A DNA stretch of 64,000 bases from Atkinsonella hypoxylon (GCA_000729835.1 JFHB01000129.1:21329-85328); one strand, 5' to 3'. Shown: positions 9,354-21,501, numbered from the stretch's first letter. The notes: a model not told the origin generated them from the letters alone. Program-made: numbers and translations.

Positions 9354-11771
9354 TTACTCAACAGTTACAGACTTGGCCAAGTTGCGAGGAAAATCCACGT
9401 TAAGGCCCTCGAGCACGGCGAGCCAGTAGGCAATCAACTGCAAGGGGATGACATTGAGAAGACCCTGCAGACAATCCACAGTCTTTGGAATCTCAATCTT
9501 CTGTGCCTCGGACGTCTTAAATTCGGGGTCGTCAGGATTGCAGAGTACAATCGGCTTGCCACCGCGGGCAATGACTTAATTTAAAAAACTCATGTTAGTC
9601 CAGTGGCGCAAAAGAGAGTCAAGACGGAATCCATCGAAGAAAGAAAAAAAATGTATGCGTACCTTGTTGATAAGCGTTAAGTGATTTCTTGAAGATTTCA
9701 TCGCGTGTCAGAATCATGATAATTGGCATATTCTCGTCGACCAAAGCCAGCACACCGTGCTTCAGTTCACCAGACATGACAGCCTCGCAGTGAAGATAGG
9801 AGATTTCCTTGATTTTGAGGGCACCTTCAAGGGCGGTAGAGAATTGGCTTCCACGGCCGAGCAGAAGCAGGGACTTCTGGTTCTTGAAAACTTTCTCGCA
9901 CATCTCTTTGATAGTCTGATCTAGTTCCAAGATAGTCTTGATCTGCCCAGAGATATTGGCGAGTCCCTCCATAATCTCCTCACGCCTAGTCTTCTTGGAA
10001 GCTCGATCCTCACTAAGAGACAAAGCGAACATGACCATGGCAATAAATTGAGAAGTGTAGGCCTTGGTGGAGGCAACACCAATCTCAGGGCCAGCATTGA
10101 CGTGAACACCACAGTGGGTGAGAAGTGAGATGGAAGAGCCTACAACGTTCACAATTCCAACAGTCAATGCGCCACGCTCCAAACAGTATCTGAGAGCCAT
10201 CAATGAGTCGGCCGTCTCACCAGACTGGGAGACAAAGACACACGTGTCATCGCGGAATACAGGGGCTTGCCGATCCAAAAAGTCAGAAGCCAATTCTACC
10301 GAAATGGGTATCTCTGCCAGCTCCTCGAAAATACCACGGACAGCCATACAGGAGTGGTAACTCGTGCCGCAGGCGATGAAAATGATGCGTCGAGAGCGGC
10401 GAATTGTCGTAATATACGATCGCAGGCCACCCAATGTAACACTCTTCTCCTTAATATCGAGACGGCCACGCATGGTGTTGACGACTGACTCGGGCTGCTC
10501 AAAAATTTCCTTCTGCATAAAATGGTCGAACTTGCCCTTCATGATTTCTTGAAGCTCGAGCTCGAGAGTCTGAATAGCACGAACATTGGAGCTGCCATCG
10601 GCCTTCTTCAGTCTGTGAATGTTTAGAGAGCCCTCGTGGATATGAGCAATGTCGTCATCCTCGAGATACAGCACCTTTTTTGTGTGCTCAACTATGGCAG
10701 ATGGGTCCGAAGACAGGAAGAATTCAGTAGGCATGGGCATACCATCATCCGTCATGAAGGCGCGAGACTGCGAGCGGTGCAGAAGGGACTTGTCGGGAGC
10801 ACCGAGCAAAGTGTTTGATGGTGAGAGGAAGTCAGTCGCGTTCTTCTTGAGGGCAACATTCTGCGAAGCGGCCTCAGCGGGCAAAGCCGTGTTGTCTTCC
10901 GCGTACTCCACGTCAACGAAGTCCACCTTCATACGTCGCTGAGTCTTGACACCAATGACAAGAGGAGAACCCTTTCGGGCGGCAATGACCTCATGAGGAT
11001 AATGCACTGACTTGATCAACAAGCCATAAGCACCTTCCAATTCCTGAATAACAGCCTTGGCAAGATCAGTGAAGCCGATCTGAGGGTGCTGGTCGTAAAT
11101 ATACTTGGTGAGCTTAGCAATGCATTCAGTGTCGGTCTCGGTCTCAAACTTGAAGCCCTTGGACACCAAAAGCGTCTTCAACTCCTTGTAATTGGTGATG
11201 ATGCCGTTGTGCACAATGCTAAACTCCCAAGTGGGGTCAGATCGATGAGGGTGGCAGTTGACGGTGGAAGGAGGACCGTGGGTAGCCCATCTGGTGTGGG
11301 CAATACCAGCATGTGAATCGAAAACCTTGTCAAGGTCGACTTTGGACTCGTCAATGAGCTTCTTCAACTTGGCCACCTTGCCAACCTCTTTGAAGGCAAA
11401 AACTTCATTCTTTTTATCGCCATCAACAGCAAGACCCGCAGAGTCGTATCCTCGGTACTCGAGACGGGAGAGGCCTGTAGCAAAGAACAGCCACTGTCAG
11501 CCTCCTGGGAAATGGGTGTTTCGAGAGGGGTCGACGTGTCAGCCTGAACCAGCTTACCATTGATCAGGGTATCAAGAATGAACTTGCGGTCTTTCTCAAC
11601 CAGGTAGTTGATGTATCCGAAGATGCCACTATAGCAGAGATTTCCACGTCAATTACTGCTTGATTCTAAGATAACAGCCCTTGTTGTCTCTGGTCTTGTG
11701 GACAACAAGGCGGGGCCATTTTTTGGGCGGTGTTGACCGGGGAAAGAGAGGTAGGCAAGAGCTTACCACAT
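9354..11771 (-). CDS. GFA1: Glutamine-fructose-6-phosphate aminotransferase (isomerising)
   Basis: Four exons (11771-11767, 11628-11558, 11474-9663, 9574-9354) keep frame and give 702 residues. The first exon is only five bases, ATGTG, so the catalytic N-terminal Cys2 codon is split by an intron. The mature start is MCGIFGYINYLVEK, followed by LEYRGYDSAG and HTRWATHG of the class II glutaminase domain. Two SIS sugar-isomerase domains follow (CGTSYHS, VSQSGETADS, GPEIGVASTKAYTSQ). The C-terminus NLAKSVTVE is the canonical end. The enzyme makes glucosamine-6-phosphate, the first committed step to UDP-GlcNAc, chitin, N-glycans and GPI anchors, in the cytosol. Length matches fungal Gfa1 (about 690-720). 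A CCAATCA box lies at 12123-12129, about 350 bases upstream. Confidence 0.95.
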
Positions 11772-12857
11772 TGTGACTGCGCCTTGTCCTCAGATGATAT
11801 GTGCTGTGTACGACACTAGAATGGAAGCTCGACTGAGGTTAAGAGAATAAGGCGACACGGAGGAATGACGAAAGTTGAAATGGGTAGTTGTAAACAATGG
11901 GAGGAGGGAGCTGTTCGATTTATGTATGGAGTGGGGGAGGAAGTGGAAAGATGATGCATGGCTTCAACTGGTGGTGTTACACGGACCATGCATGGGGTAC
12001 TTGCATCAAGCCCACCCAGAGCAACAGCGCCAGCATCGCGCCAGCAACAGCAAACGGTAACTGAAGCCAGGAGCAGGAGCAGGGATGGGCCGGCTGGGTG
12101 GTTTGAGGCTTGGGGCTCAGCTCCAATCAGTGGGGCCTCTGGGAGAGAGGAGGAGGGTTCCCAAGGGCCAAGCTAAAGAAAGAAGTACCTAGGTAGTTAG
12201 CCTCGGACTGGCTGGGCACCTTGCGTGGCACCAGGCGTGGGCTTGTATTGGGCCTTGGTAACCTGTTTCCCGGTGCGGAGTTTATGGTGCATGTACCTAG
12301 GTACGCGTAAGGGACTCAAGTAGGTCCATATGTCTGGCTGTACTGTACAGACACAAGCTTGCATTAATATTCAAGATGAATATCAGAGCTCACATGAGCC
12401 CGTCAACCCGAGTACGCAAACATGCAACGACGTCTTTTTGAGCTGCAGCTTGGACCCCTCCGCGCGGTACCTAAGATACCTACCTAGGTAGGTAGGTACA
12501 AAAGCCCGGAGTGGAATAAAGTGGGACCTTCACAACCAGGGTTGCAGTAATTGAGGGTCTTGAATCTTGATTGACGAGAACTCTTATTAATTAACAAATA
12601 CTTGGATTAATGAAGTTTATTACAACTAAGGGCTTCGCGGGTGGAGGTCTTGACTTTTGGCACATGGGGCTGCTAATAAATACTTGCTCGAGCAAAATGT
12701 TTTTAAATGATACTTGCTCCTGCATAAATTGAACTCAACCAGCTGGAGGGTCGTCCAGGAGAAGTCTAGTAACTAACTACTTGATGCACAGTGGCGGTGG
12801 GATTGAACATGTAACATGCTGGATGATTTCGATGATTCAGATTTACTTGCTGCGAGG

Positions 12858-12861
12858 CTTG

Positions 12862-12907
<46 letters not shown>

Positions 12908-12917
12908 TGCCTGCCTT
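12858..12917. repeat. (CTGC)n tetranucleotide microsatellite
   Basis: About fourteen copies of the tetranucleotide CCTG/CTGC, with one T substitution near the right end. In frame it would encode a Leu-Pro-Ala-Cys repeat on plus or a Lys-Ala-Gly-Arg-Gln repeat on minus. Nothing around it supports a gene. Confidence 0.95.
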
Positions 12918-13977
12918 CTTTATGTTACAATATTCCAGACGGAATCTACCAGACTTGCTTGGTGTCTTTTTGGCCTGTGCCCTGAGCAATTGCCAAATTG
13001 CCTGTCTGACACGACAGACCAGCCGAGGGCCATGAGACTGAGGGAATGACGTCGCGGTCATAGCAGCCAGGGCAGGTACAAATGCTCCCCACCAAGCCCC
13101 ATACCTTTTCTTGACAGTCAACAATCAATCAGACGATAGTTACTGCTGCAACCAATTCACCTTCTGAAGCTGTCGGAAGAAATTGCGACGTGTCCACGCC
13201 ACATGTAATGCGCTGTTCGGTTGGGCCTCCTTACCCCCTATACCGTGCGACAGAGCAATCAAGCGGTTCCAAAAGGTGTCCAAAAGGTGTCAACTGGTCA
13301 ACCTGGCGTAATCAGGATTCTACAAACGCCAATATTGTCTGGTATCATTTGACCTGCAGCAGTCAGCATATCGCTTCAATGTCAGCATAACACATCAATC
13401 TAGTTCCGGCACAGCACCGAAATCGCCATAGCTCGGTTCCCTGTTTACTCTTGTCGTCATTTGTAAACGATATTCTCATATCACTCGGTATCATGTACCC
13501 AGGCATGTATACCCTATCTGGAGCCAAACCTCTATCATTTTGGGTTTCCTCTTCGCACGAGACCCGTATGCCAGCCGAAGTTTACGGCATCATAGGCGCA
13601 GGGAAAGCGGCGGACTCCTTCAGATGAATAATTATCTACTTCCGTTATACCCTCTCTCTTATACAACATTAAGGCCTATAAGTTACAACACTATAACATC
13701 CTTGTTGATTTCCTTTCGGGGACCGCCTGCGGTGCTCTTTGCCTACAGCGCTCATCTCTTTATACAGCAGAATCTCACCGCCTAATTTTTAAATTTTTGA
13801 GTGACTAATAGTTAGACGATTTAATAAGAAGCATCCAATAGAAAACATTACAGGATTAATAACTCGACGCTCTCATTATATACAGGCAAAGCCGGAAGCT
13901 GCGCTCCCTGCGCCTTCCCTGCTGCTTTACAATTGACGCAAATCGCAGGGCAAGCGGCGCTTTCCCTCACAAAGGTG

Positions 13978-14160
13978 TTAAAACGGGTGCCCACGGGTCC
14001 AAATAGAAGTACTAGGGACATTCGCGGGTCCTAACGGGTCTAATGTCTCTTCTCTATGGTGAATGGATGGAAAAAGGGGACCGACCCCTAGGACCCGTAC
14101 GTACATGTTACCAGAGCTACCCGCGGGTACTCGTACCAGACCTTACTTCGTACTGCCTGG
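13978..14160. mobile_element. Possible hAT-type miniature element relic
   Basis: Motifs of the form ACGGGTCCTA, CCCACGGGTCC and CGCGGGTCC on the left (13985-14042) recur as reverse complements on the right (CCCCTAGGACCCGT at about 14086-14099, CTACCCGCGGGTAC at about 14117-14130). Repeated ACCCGCGGGT-like subterminal motifs are common in fungal hAT and MITE ends. I cannot define exact termini or an 8-bp target duplication and there is no transposase, so this is a tentative call. Confidence 0.3.
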
Positions 14161-16242
14161 CACTCCTCAACACGAAGCTCGCCAGCGAGTGCCACTGGCC
14201 AATTCTGCCTGCCACACATCTGGGATTGATCATACCATTGATTATATATAGCATGCCTCACTTCCTCAGCCTCAACGTCATTTGCTCGTATTCACTCGCC
14301 GTCAATGCACATATGGGTATTTATTTACGTCCCTACCTACGGAATAGTATAGGCTCCGTCCAACCGCCACAATCTTCGTCCCCCGCTACGGAATATTGTT
14401 TACAGGTGCCACAAATGAGGCTGTGCTATGAAAGCAAAACAAGCGCGATCTGGCATGTGGCAGGGTCGTGATAGGAGAGAGAGGCTGGGGCAATTTAACA
14501 GGTTCCACCCATGTCGTCAATGCTGTGTATGCATCCAAGAATAGCATCATAGCATCGGCCGGCATATCACCTATCAGCGGGGCTTCTACTTTTATTTTAT
14601 ATTTTATCTTTATTCTTGTATTTTCATGCATGTTCTTTTTGTTTTAGGAAGGAAAAAGGGGGGGGAATGGGGGGCTGTCTCGTTCTCTTGATTAGATGCA
14701 TTCAATTCGTGTTCAAGTTGAAGGTCACGGGATCCACACCACCCCAGGTACACATAAAGAACTTCTACGCAGTCTCAATAGCTACCCAAGTGTATAAAAT
14801 ATAGTTAACTACCTACCTAAGAAATCCCTATACAAACTGAAGTGCCTCTAATGCTCGCCAGTCCTGATTGGTCCACCAGCAAATTCGTGACCTCGTTGGC
14901 GCCTTCGCGCACTCAAAGGGATGTCCTACAGTCTTGGCTCTGGGAATGCAACGTTTCACGATGACCTCATTCGTCGCTCTTTTTTGCCCTTTACCCCTTT
15001 TTTATCTCAAATAAATCAATTAAATCAACCTGTTGTTCTGCCCAATTGTAGACTCATCGATATCATAATCTTCCTAGCCTATCACGGGACTGCCAACGTC
15101 CACTGCCAGCGCGACAGCATCTGCGAATCGTCGGGTCGATAAATCATCAACACCTACAACCACGCACAGGCGTGTTTGAAGCCAGGCGAGAGAGCTTTTT
15201 CGCGCCATATCGGTTCGTTTATATAGCACCATACATCAGAAGCATTCTTCTGGTCCTGTCCAGATGTAGAGATTGCTGGTGTTTGTACCGTAAGGAGGGA
15301 GGTCTGTTGATGTGATGCATGACGTGATCAATGTCACTGCGAGCAGTTGCATGAGGCCACATCGTGAGAACCAATCTACTGCGTGACTCGCTCTCATCAT
15401 CACAATTTACTCAATCGCGTTCAGTCCACGAGAACATGCCCAGCCTGGGAGACCGGAACGTCCGTTCAACTTCCAATGGGAAAGGCCGTGTCAAAGCATC
15501 AATTGCCTCGGTCCTTCACTAGACCTGCTTTATCTTTTCTTACATTGTTATATTAAGAGCCAGATGGCGCCCTTCATAGTCCCTGAATCATGGAACCCGT
15601 AAGAAACCTTTCTTCATATGAACTCTAGTACGGACAAGTAAGGTGACAAATAAATGGCTCTACAAGCCGCGACATGAATCCCCATAGAGTCGGACCTTTG
15701 CTTGAGCTTTTCAATGGCATATCTAAAGATCAACCAAGTAAGTAAGGATAGGAGTGGCCAGAGAGCAGATTTACCATGGAGCTGCGCCGAGATAAACACC
15801 AGATGGGCAGTATAGGGAAAGGTCGCAGTTGCGTGCTAACCGTGGGCTAGCTCGCGAAATGATGGTCTTATTTTTTACTCAAACTTTGCCAATTTCGAAC
15901 AAGAGGGAGATTACGTTCATTTGGGAACTGTGATGATTGAGGCTGTTGACTTGCATCTGAGCACGTATCATGATAGATATACATGGTAGGTGAGAAGGAA
16001 GTATGACAACTCCTTTGACGTCAGAGGAAAACGGTATGGCCACAACAAAAATTTTGGTTGTGATGCATTTGTAAGCAATCTCCATTGCCCATGGGTCTAG
16101 GTCGAGTCGGACCGCAAAATGCTTGTGTACTATCGTACACTCTCACAATATCAGTTCCAGGCGCTTTCACGCCCTCTACCAGACCACTAGTTGGCATCGT
16201 TTTCTCTCGAATCTACGTATGCATCTCACTATCCATGCCATC

Positions 16243-17636
16243 TTACAACTTGTGGTACTCCAGCTTGCCTTCCAACTTTTTAGCCTCGGACATCTTGCGC
16301 ACTGCCTTGTTGAAATCATCTTGGTTGATTGAATCTCTGTAGTCCTTGATAGCAAATAAACCACTGGGAAGAGATGTTAGCTTCAATGCCTTTGCATCAT
16401 TCTCATCGGAGCGCTTCACTTACGCTTCAGTTACCACGTTTCTTAAATCAGCTCCATTCAAGCCGTCACTCATCTTGACCACGCTCTCAAAGTCGATTTC
16501 GCCATCTGTGACTACGCTTTGCGCATGAATTTTGAGGATCTCCAGTCGACCAACCTCATTTGGCAAGGGAATTTCAATCTTTCGGTCCAGGCGACCAGCA
16601 CGCAGCAGTGCAGGGTCCAGTGTGTCGGGTCGGTTGGTAGCCATGATAATCTTAGTCTTTCCCAAATAGTCGAAACCATCCAGCTGGTTGAGAAGCTCCA
16701 TCAGAGTTCGCTGAATTTCTCGATCCGCACTAGTACCTTCAGAGAACCGGCGACCACCAATGGCATCAATCTCGTCCATGAAGATGATACAGGGCTCATG
16801 TTCTTTGGCATAGCCAAACATTTCTCGAATGAGTCGTGCAGACTCACCAATGTACTTATCTACAATGGCCGACGAAACAACTATATGAAGCTGATTAGTA
16901 TATGCTGTCGCCACTGTTGGCGGCATATCTTTTCTACCTACCCTTCAAAAAGTTTGTCTCAAGACTGCTGGCCACTGCTCTAGCGAGAAGGGTCTTTCCT
17001 GTACCAGGAGGTCCGTACAGCAAAACACCCTTGGGAGGCTTAATGCCAACTCGGAGGAAAAGCTCGGGGTTTTTTAGGGGCAATTCGATGACTTCTCTCA
17101 GTTCTCGAATCTGTTCGTTGAGACCACCGATACCAGCGAAACTGACTTGTCCGGGATCCTCTAAGGACATATTATATACCAGTGGATCAACCTCACGAGG
17201 AAGCATGCGCATGATGGTGAGGGTTGTCATGTCTAGGGCAACGCGTGTGCCTTGCTTCAGCTTCTCCTTGTCGACCTTCGATCGGCAACCGACGACATAT
17301 CGTGGGCCTGAGGATGCCTTAACGATAACTGAGTTTTCCTTGTGTGTCAGCAAAACACATTGATACCTCGCAACACTGCTCGGGAAACGGAGAAACGAGG
17401 TCAGATGCAGCAGGGAGCATCATACATCTTTCATCATCTAGTTGCTTCAACACCTCGCCTATGATTTGTCCCACACTTTGCAGGGCTTTGATATTGTCCT
17501 CGGTTCTGTCAAACTCTTTCTGCAAATCTTTAATCTCTAACCGAAGATTCTTTAGCTTTGCCTCCCACTCTCGAGACTCGGTAAGCTTCGCTCGATACGA
17601 GTCGAGGGCGGACTGGCGCTCTTCCTCGGGAGTCAT
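16243..17636 (-). CDS. RPT4: 26S proteasome regulatory ATPase Rpt4 (S10b/PSMC6)
   Basis: Four exons (17636-17426, 17328-16942, 16880-16424, 16363-16243), phases 1, 1 and 2, give 391 residues. The N-terminal coiled coil spans about residues 10-65. The OB part starts FIVKASSGPRYVVGCRSKVD, a hallmark of Rpt4. The AAA domain has Walker A GPPGTGKT at 176-183, Walker B IIFMDEID at 231-238, the SRH with NRPDTLDPALLRAGRLDRKI, and a helical end NGADLRNVVTEAGLFAIK. It is one of six unfoldases of the 19S base ring that thread substrates into the 20S core. Exon 1 ends inside a Phe codon, which is why a continuous frame shows a false extension there. The gene is in the same orientation as PYM upstream. 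Confidence 0.95.
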
Positions 17637-18549
17637 GGTTGCAATGGTCGAGGGCGGCTACCGTCGACTGGCACGGCTTGATTTCGTGGTGTTCGGGGGA
17701 TGGAGCTGTCGCCGTTACAGTTGCGCGTATGTTCGAGAGCCAGCGCCAGATCAGTGAAGTGCAGGGTGCTGCTCATTGCTAATTGCAATGATTGCTTGGG
17801 TGCGTCAATGAGAAGCTTACCTCACGCGCTAGAGCCTTCGGTGGACCCACTACAATCGCAACCGCTACGGAATCGGCAGAAGGTCGGTCTTCACTGTTGT
17901 CGGGAGCAAGCCCTGACTACCCTGCAGGTACGGGGTAAATCCCTCCTGTAGCATTTAGCGGTTTGCCCTCTTTGTCCGGAGAAGGAGAACTGGGGCATCA
18001 AATACTACTATGGATCTTGCTCGTATGATGAGCAGAAGGTGCACAGATTAAGGCCCTCATTTTCCCACGTGTAGTGGATGTTATGGTCTTTCACAAAAAG
18101 CTCTCTCTGTCATCCGTGTCAATGTAGCCACTATCGATGGAGGTGAAACAATGTATTGACCAATGAACCGGGCCATTTCCCCCGAAATATATAGTTTGTA
18201 CAAGCCGACACATTATCATCACCATAGCAATAATGACGAAATCTTTCGCCAAATGCTTGTATCTATAGTACAGCTTGTCCCAAGGGCTCACAAAGATGAC
18301 ATCCAGTCAACTCCCAGAACTCACAGGGCCACCCAGTCACGAGTTACTGAAGACCATTGCGTTCCGTCTTCTCACTAGACGCTTCAATCAAAGCAAAGTT
18401 TCTTTTGCTGCCACATTAAGCGTGTACGGGTTTTGAGACACGGGTTAATCTCGTCGGGCAGGATTCGTCAATACTTATTGCCGTTACAACCCCGTTATGA
18501 CTCAAGGCCAGCATATATGGTTAGCACCATCTTGCTCCCATGATATTGT
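17637..18549. other. RPT4 promoter and PYM 3' flank
   Basis: 913 bases with no convincing frame. The minus-strand promoter of RPT4 should lie in 17640-18000. I looked for the yeast proteasome element GGTGGCAAA and did not see it. Confidence 0.5.
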
Positions 18550-19161
18550 TCACTCTTTCTCATCTGCCTCGGCCACGGAGGAGTTGTCGGAAGGCTTGGG
18601 CTTCGCTTCACCCTCGGCATCAAAGCCGAGCGCATCCAGCTCACGAATAAGCTCGTTAATCTTGATGACCTTTGCGATCTGTTCTGGCAAGAGTGCTTCG
18701 CCATCGTCCTTTTTGCTTTTGAGCTCTCTGGACTGTTTCAATTTCTTCCTGAGATTACGGGCTCTCTTCTCACGCTCAACCTCGGGGTCGCCAAGCTCAG
18801 TCTTCGGTGCTTCAACCGGTGGCTGTCCGTTCTTCTTTGTGACATCGTGATCGTCAGCAGCCTTGGCCTTCTTGCGAGCTTCACGACGCTTGGCATTCTT
18901 ATTGCTGGAAGAGGAGGAGCTTTGGTTGGGTGCTTCGTCTTTGAGCCCACTGGCCCCTGGGATGCCTATTCTTTGGCCTCGCTCGCGGAACGACTCGGCA
19001 GCCCGATTCTTGTATACTTCGACATCTTCAGGCGGTCGATAGCCAGGACGAATCTTGATGGCTTTACGAGTGCTCCCATCAGCGCGCACGGATTCGGGAA
19101 TGTGGCGTTCTCCGCTGCCCGTGTCTGTGACAATTCCTGAATTTGTCACCTCGGAAGGCAT
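18550..19161 (-). CDS. PYM / WIBG homologue, Mago-Y14 partner
   Basis: An intronless 203-residue protein. The N-terminus SGERHIPESVRADGSTRK followed by IKIRPGYRPPEDVEVYKNR is the conserved Mago-Nashi-binding segment of PYM proteins. A Ser/Asn/Lys-rich linker (residues about 75-105) follows, then a long charged helical region (EVEREKRARNLRKKLKQSREL, LLPEQIAKVIKINELIRELDALGF) that in animal PYM contacts the 40S ribosome. PYM binds the exon junction core Mago-Y14 in the cytoplasm and helps strip EJCs from spliced mRNA. Its presence implies that this fungus keeps an EJC, in line with its many introns. Length fits the family (about 200). The start is the only ATG before the conserved motif. Confidence 0.88.
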   Translation of the reverse strand: MPSEVTNSGIVTDTGSGERHIPESVRADGSTRKAIKIRPGYRPPEDVEVYKNRAAESFRERGQRIGIPGASGLKDEAPNQSSSSSSNKNAKRREARKKAKAADDHDVTKKNGQPPVEAPKTELGDPEVEREKRARNLRKKLKQSRELKSKKDDGEALLPEQIAKVIKINELIRELDALGFDAEGEAKPKPSDNSSVAEADEKE

Positions 19162-20136
19162 CTTGGTCTGTAGAGTTAACTACCAAGTAGGTATCTAGGT
19201 AGTCCCGGGCGTTAACGCTGAACGAAGTCTATGAAGAGAAGAATTTATCGTGAAAAGAACAGGGACCAGAATCTAATGACTCGCGGTGCGCCTGGGTGCG
19301 CCAGAACAAGCGAATGCGCCCGTGAAAGCTGCACATTTGAGGTTGAATCTCAACATGCATGGGCGGGGTTCCTGAAGGGTTGGATATCTTGAAGAAGACC
19401 CCACTCCAGTAGTCAGTGTTGACAAGCTGATGAGGACGCTTTCTCTCGATGCAGCCAGGCGCAAAGCAGTGAACGGCAGAAAACTCGTGTTCCTCCGAAT
19501 TTTCTATTCTGCGAACCTGAAGAATAACCACTGATCAATCAACTTCTTTTGCTCGTCCGTGAGGATCGAACCATTCGATTGCACTGCAGATTTAGCACGG
19601 AGAAACGTAGACACGTAGAATAATAACATATTATTATACGGAGTACTTTCCGCCAATAAGTAAATGCCATCCAGATTTTCTTGACACCGAAGGCAACGGC
19701 TAGGTCACAATCGGCTTGTTGACCAATCAAATATAAGATAGAGGGCACTTTGACTTACCTAAAATTCGTATAAGTATCTATACTTATGGCTACATCTACG
19801 TAGATAGCATTTATAGTGGATTGTAGAAACTTCCAGTTAGGTACCCAGGTACCCTAGCAGTACTGGGGGGAATTGACCCGGGCTGTTAACTTCAATATTC
19901 GTTACAATAAAAGCGGCCGAAATAAGTGGAGCCACAGGGCGAGTCGACGCAACCAATCAAAAGACACGCAAAGGCTGCCTCAGTCCATCGCGAATCTCCC
20001 CGGCATCTTTTCGAGCCATTCTCTCCGGAGCGCAGACGAAGTCAATCGACGACTGTTTCCAGGCCACTCGCCACTCGCTACTCGCTACTCGCTACTGTAC
20101 AGCAACAAAGCACTCAATCGCAAGAGTTTCTTCGTC
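19162..20136. promoter_or_regulatory. Divergent PYM/QCR9 promoter region with CCAAT boxes
   Basis: 975 bases separate the two starts. Two CCAATCA motifs (19723-19729 and 19953-19959) lie upstream of QCR9. CCAAT-binding (HAP) complexes are known activators of respiratory genes in fungi, which fits a complex III subunit, but occupancy is inferred. The region also holds one exact TACGGAGTA motif (19637-19645) and variants of the TACCTAGGTA palindrome (about 19186-19197 and 19841-19856). Confidence 0.4.
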
Positions 20137-20586
20137 ATGGTAAGATTGCGAATCGACGGCACACCACTACAGCGACAGTCTAAACTAATTCATCATCCTG
20201 CAGTCCATCGTCAATACCCTCTACAGGCAAGTACCTCGCGGAAGCCGAACGATCCATAGATGGCAATCAGGGCCTCGGACGCTAACAAAACAACATATAG
20301 CGTGTTTTTTCGGAAGAACAATGCCATGCTGGCGGCTGTCTTCGGCGCCGGCTTCGCCTTTGAAGTGTATGCTTTGCCTTCGACAGGATTCCAACTCTCA
20401 ACCAACTAACCTTCCATCTCAGAGGCTTCAACAACGGCATCAACAAGTGGTGGGACAACCACAACCGTGGGGTGAGTCCTTGTTGATAAACGAGTGCATA
20501 TCGACGAATACTAACGACACGGACAGCGACAATGGAAGGATATCCGAAACAAGTATGTCGAGGGTGGCGATGAGGACGAAGAGTGA
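20137..20586 (+). CDS. QCR9: Ubiquinol-cytochrome c reductase subunit 9 (complex III)
   Basis: Five tiny exons: 20137-20139 (ATG only), 20204-20226, 20301-20366, 20423-20471 and 20527-20586. They splice to 66 residues: MSIVNTLYSVFFRKNNAMLA, then AVFGAGFAFEVGFNNGINKW, then WDNHNRGRQWKDIRNKYVEG and the acidic end GDEDEE. This is the standard Qcr9 layout: a short matrix N-terminus, one membrane helix (about residues 16-36), the WxxHNxGxxWKD signature and an acidic tail. Qcr9 is a small single-pass subunit of the mitochondrial bc1 complex near the Rieske protein. Intron 2 must use a GC donor (AG|GCAAGT) because no GT site keeps the frame. Intron lengths are 64, 74, 56 and 55 bp. It lies in a compact region between PYM and UBR1. 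Confidence 0.92.
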
Positions 20587-21501
20587 AGAGATGGGTGTGG
20601 ATCTGGTGGCCGCGAAGTGTATAGGAGCCTTGCTGTCCCAAATGACTTTAGACTTGTACATTCACAAAGAAAAGAGGTGAATTCACGGATAATCTTGAGG
20701 TCGGAAATAATCGTGTGGCGGGCCATGGTAGTGATGATTTGTATCCAGAGCGCATCGCCGGCTAATGCGGTAAATCAATTCATTTGGAGACATCGTGTCC
20801 CACTAAATACAGTGTTCACTCTTTCTGGCGTCCCAAACTGTGTAGTTCCAGGCCCTACTATTATCAATAAGTGCAGTTATTTGGGGTTTATCTTACGTTT
20901 CCCTAACTAAATCGAAGTATATAGGTGCATGTGGTCTTATATGCAAGCTAGCCTCTCTCTATGTGGTTGACTAGGATAGGATAACTTACCTCGGCAGCAT
21001 ACATCTGCTGTTTGACCAGGCCAACGCCGGTCGAGGCTGCCTGTTGTCGCAAGGTGGGAAGCCCTATGGTTTCCGTTGTAGCATTGATGGGCAAAGCAGC
21101 AGAGTCCTCTAATAATACCTACCTACCAGGTTACCTTGGTAGGTACCTAAGGTGCTCCCAGGCTGCAGCTCCGCGCAGCAACTAACTGACGTCGGCCGGC
21201 CCCTCAGAGGGGCAAAATCTCCCAAACTGCTCAAACTCAGTACTGAGACAACCATCGGCCAGACGGCCAGACTGCCACTTACCGCTCGCTCCCTTTTAGA
21301 CAAGCCAAAGGCCAACATAGACTCCCTGCTCAAAGAGAATATTCTCCTTCAAGTCCTGTCGTCTCACGTGTTCATGTCCGCCGTTACTGTCAGCAAGCGT
21401 ACCGACTAAACTCCTGCCGCCCCTCCACCCTCAATACGAACACGTGCTTCCCCAGCTTCCTCAACCGAAATATAGCACGGGGAGATGTTAGGCTCATAAT
21501 C
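20587..21501. other. QCR9 3' flank and UBR1 promoter
   Basis: 915 bases with no recognised gene. Degenerate palindromic TACCTACC/GGTAGGTA elements cluster at about 21116-21150. Confidence 0.5.

Larger units (their letters stand above)
11772..16242. other. Gene-poor AT-rich intergenic block with repeat debris
   Basis: About 4.5 kb between the GFA1 promoter and the RPT4 3' end. It holds exact copies of a TACCTAGGTA palindrome (12186, 12294, 12481) and a long CTGC tetranucleotide array. An AT-rich TpA-heavy stretch lies at about 13620-13900, followed by inverted ACGGGTCC-type repeats near 13980-14160. The short open frames show no family resemblance. TpA enrichment may mark old RIP-mutated repeats, a process known in Pezizomycotina; this is inference from composition by eye. 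Confidence 0.5.

Noticed and set aside
12781..13035. Frames with a Leu-Pro-Ala-Cys repeat
   Set aside because: Produced by the CTGC microsatellite; no supporting sequence on either side.
19545..19580. A GGTTCGATCC sequence on the minus strand resembling a tRNA B box
   Set aside because: The flanking bases do not form a T-arm stem and no matching A box or acceptor stem lies at the right distance.
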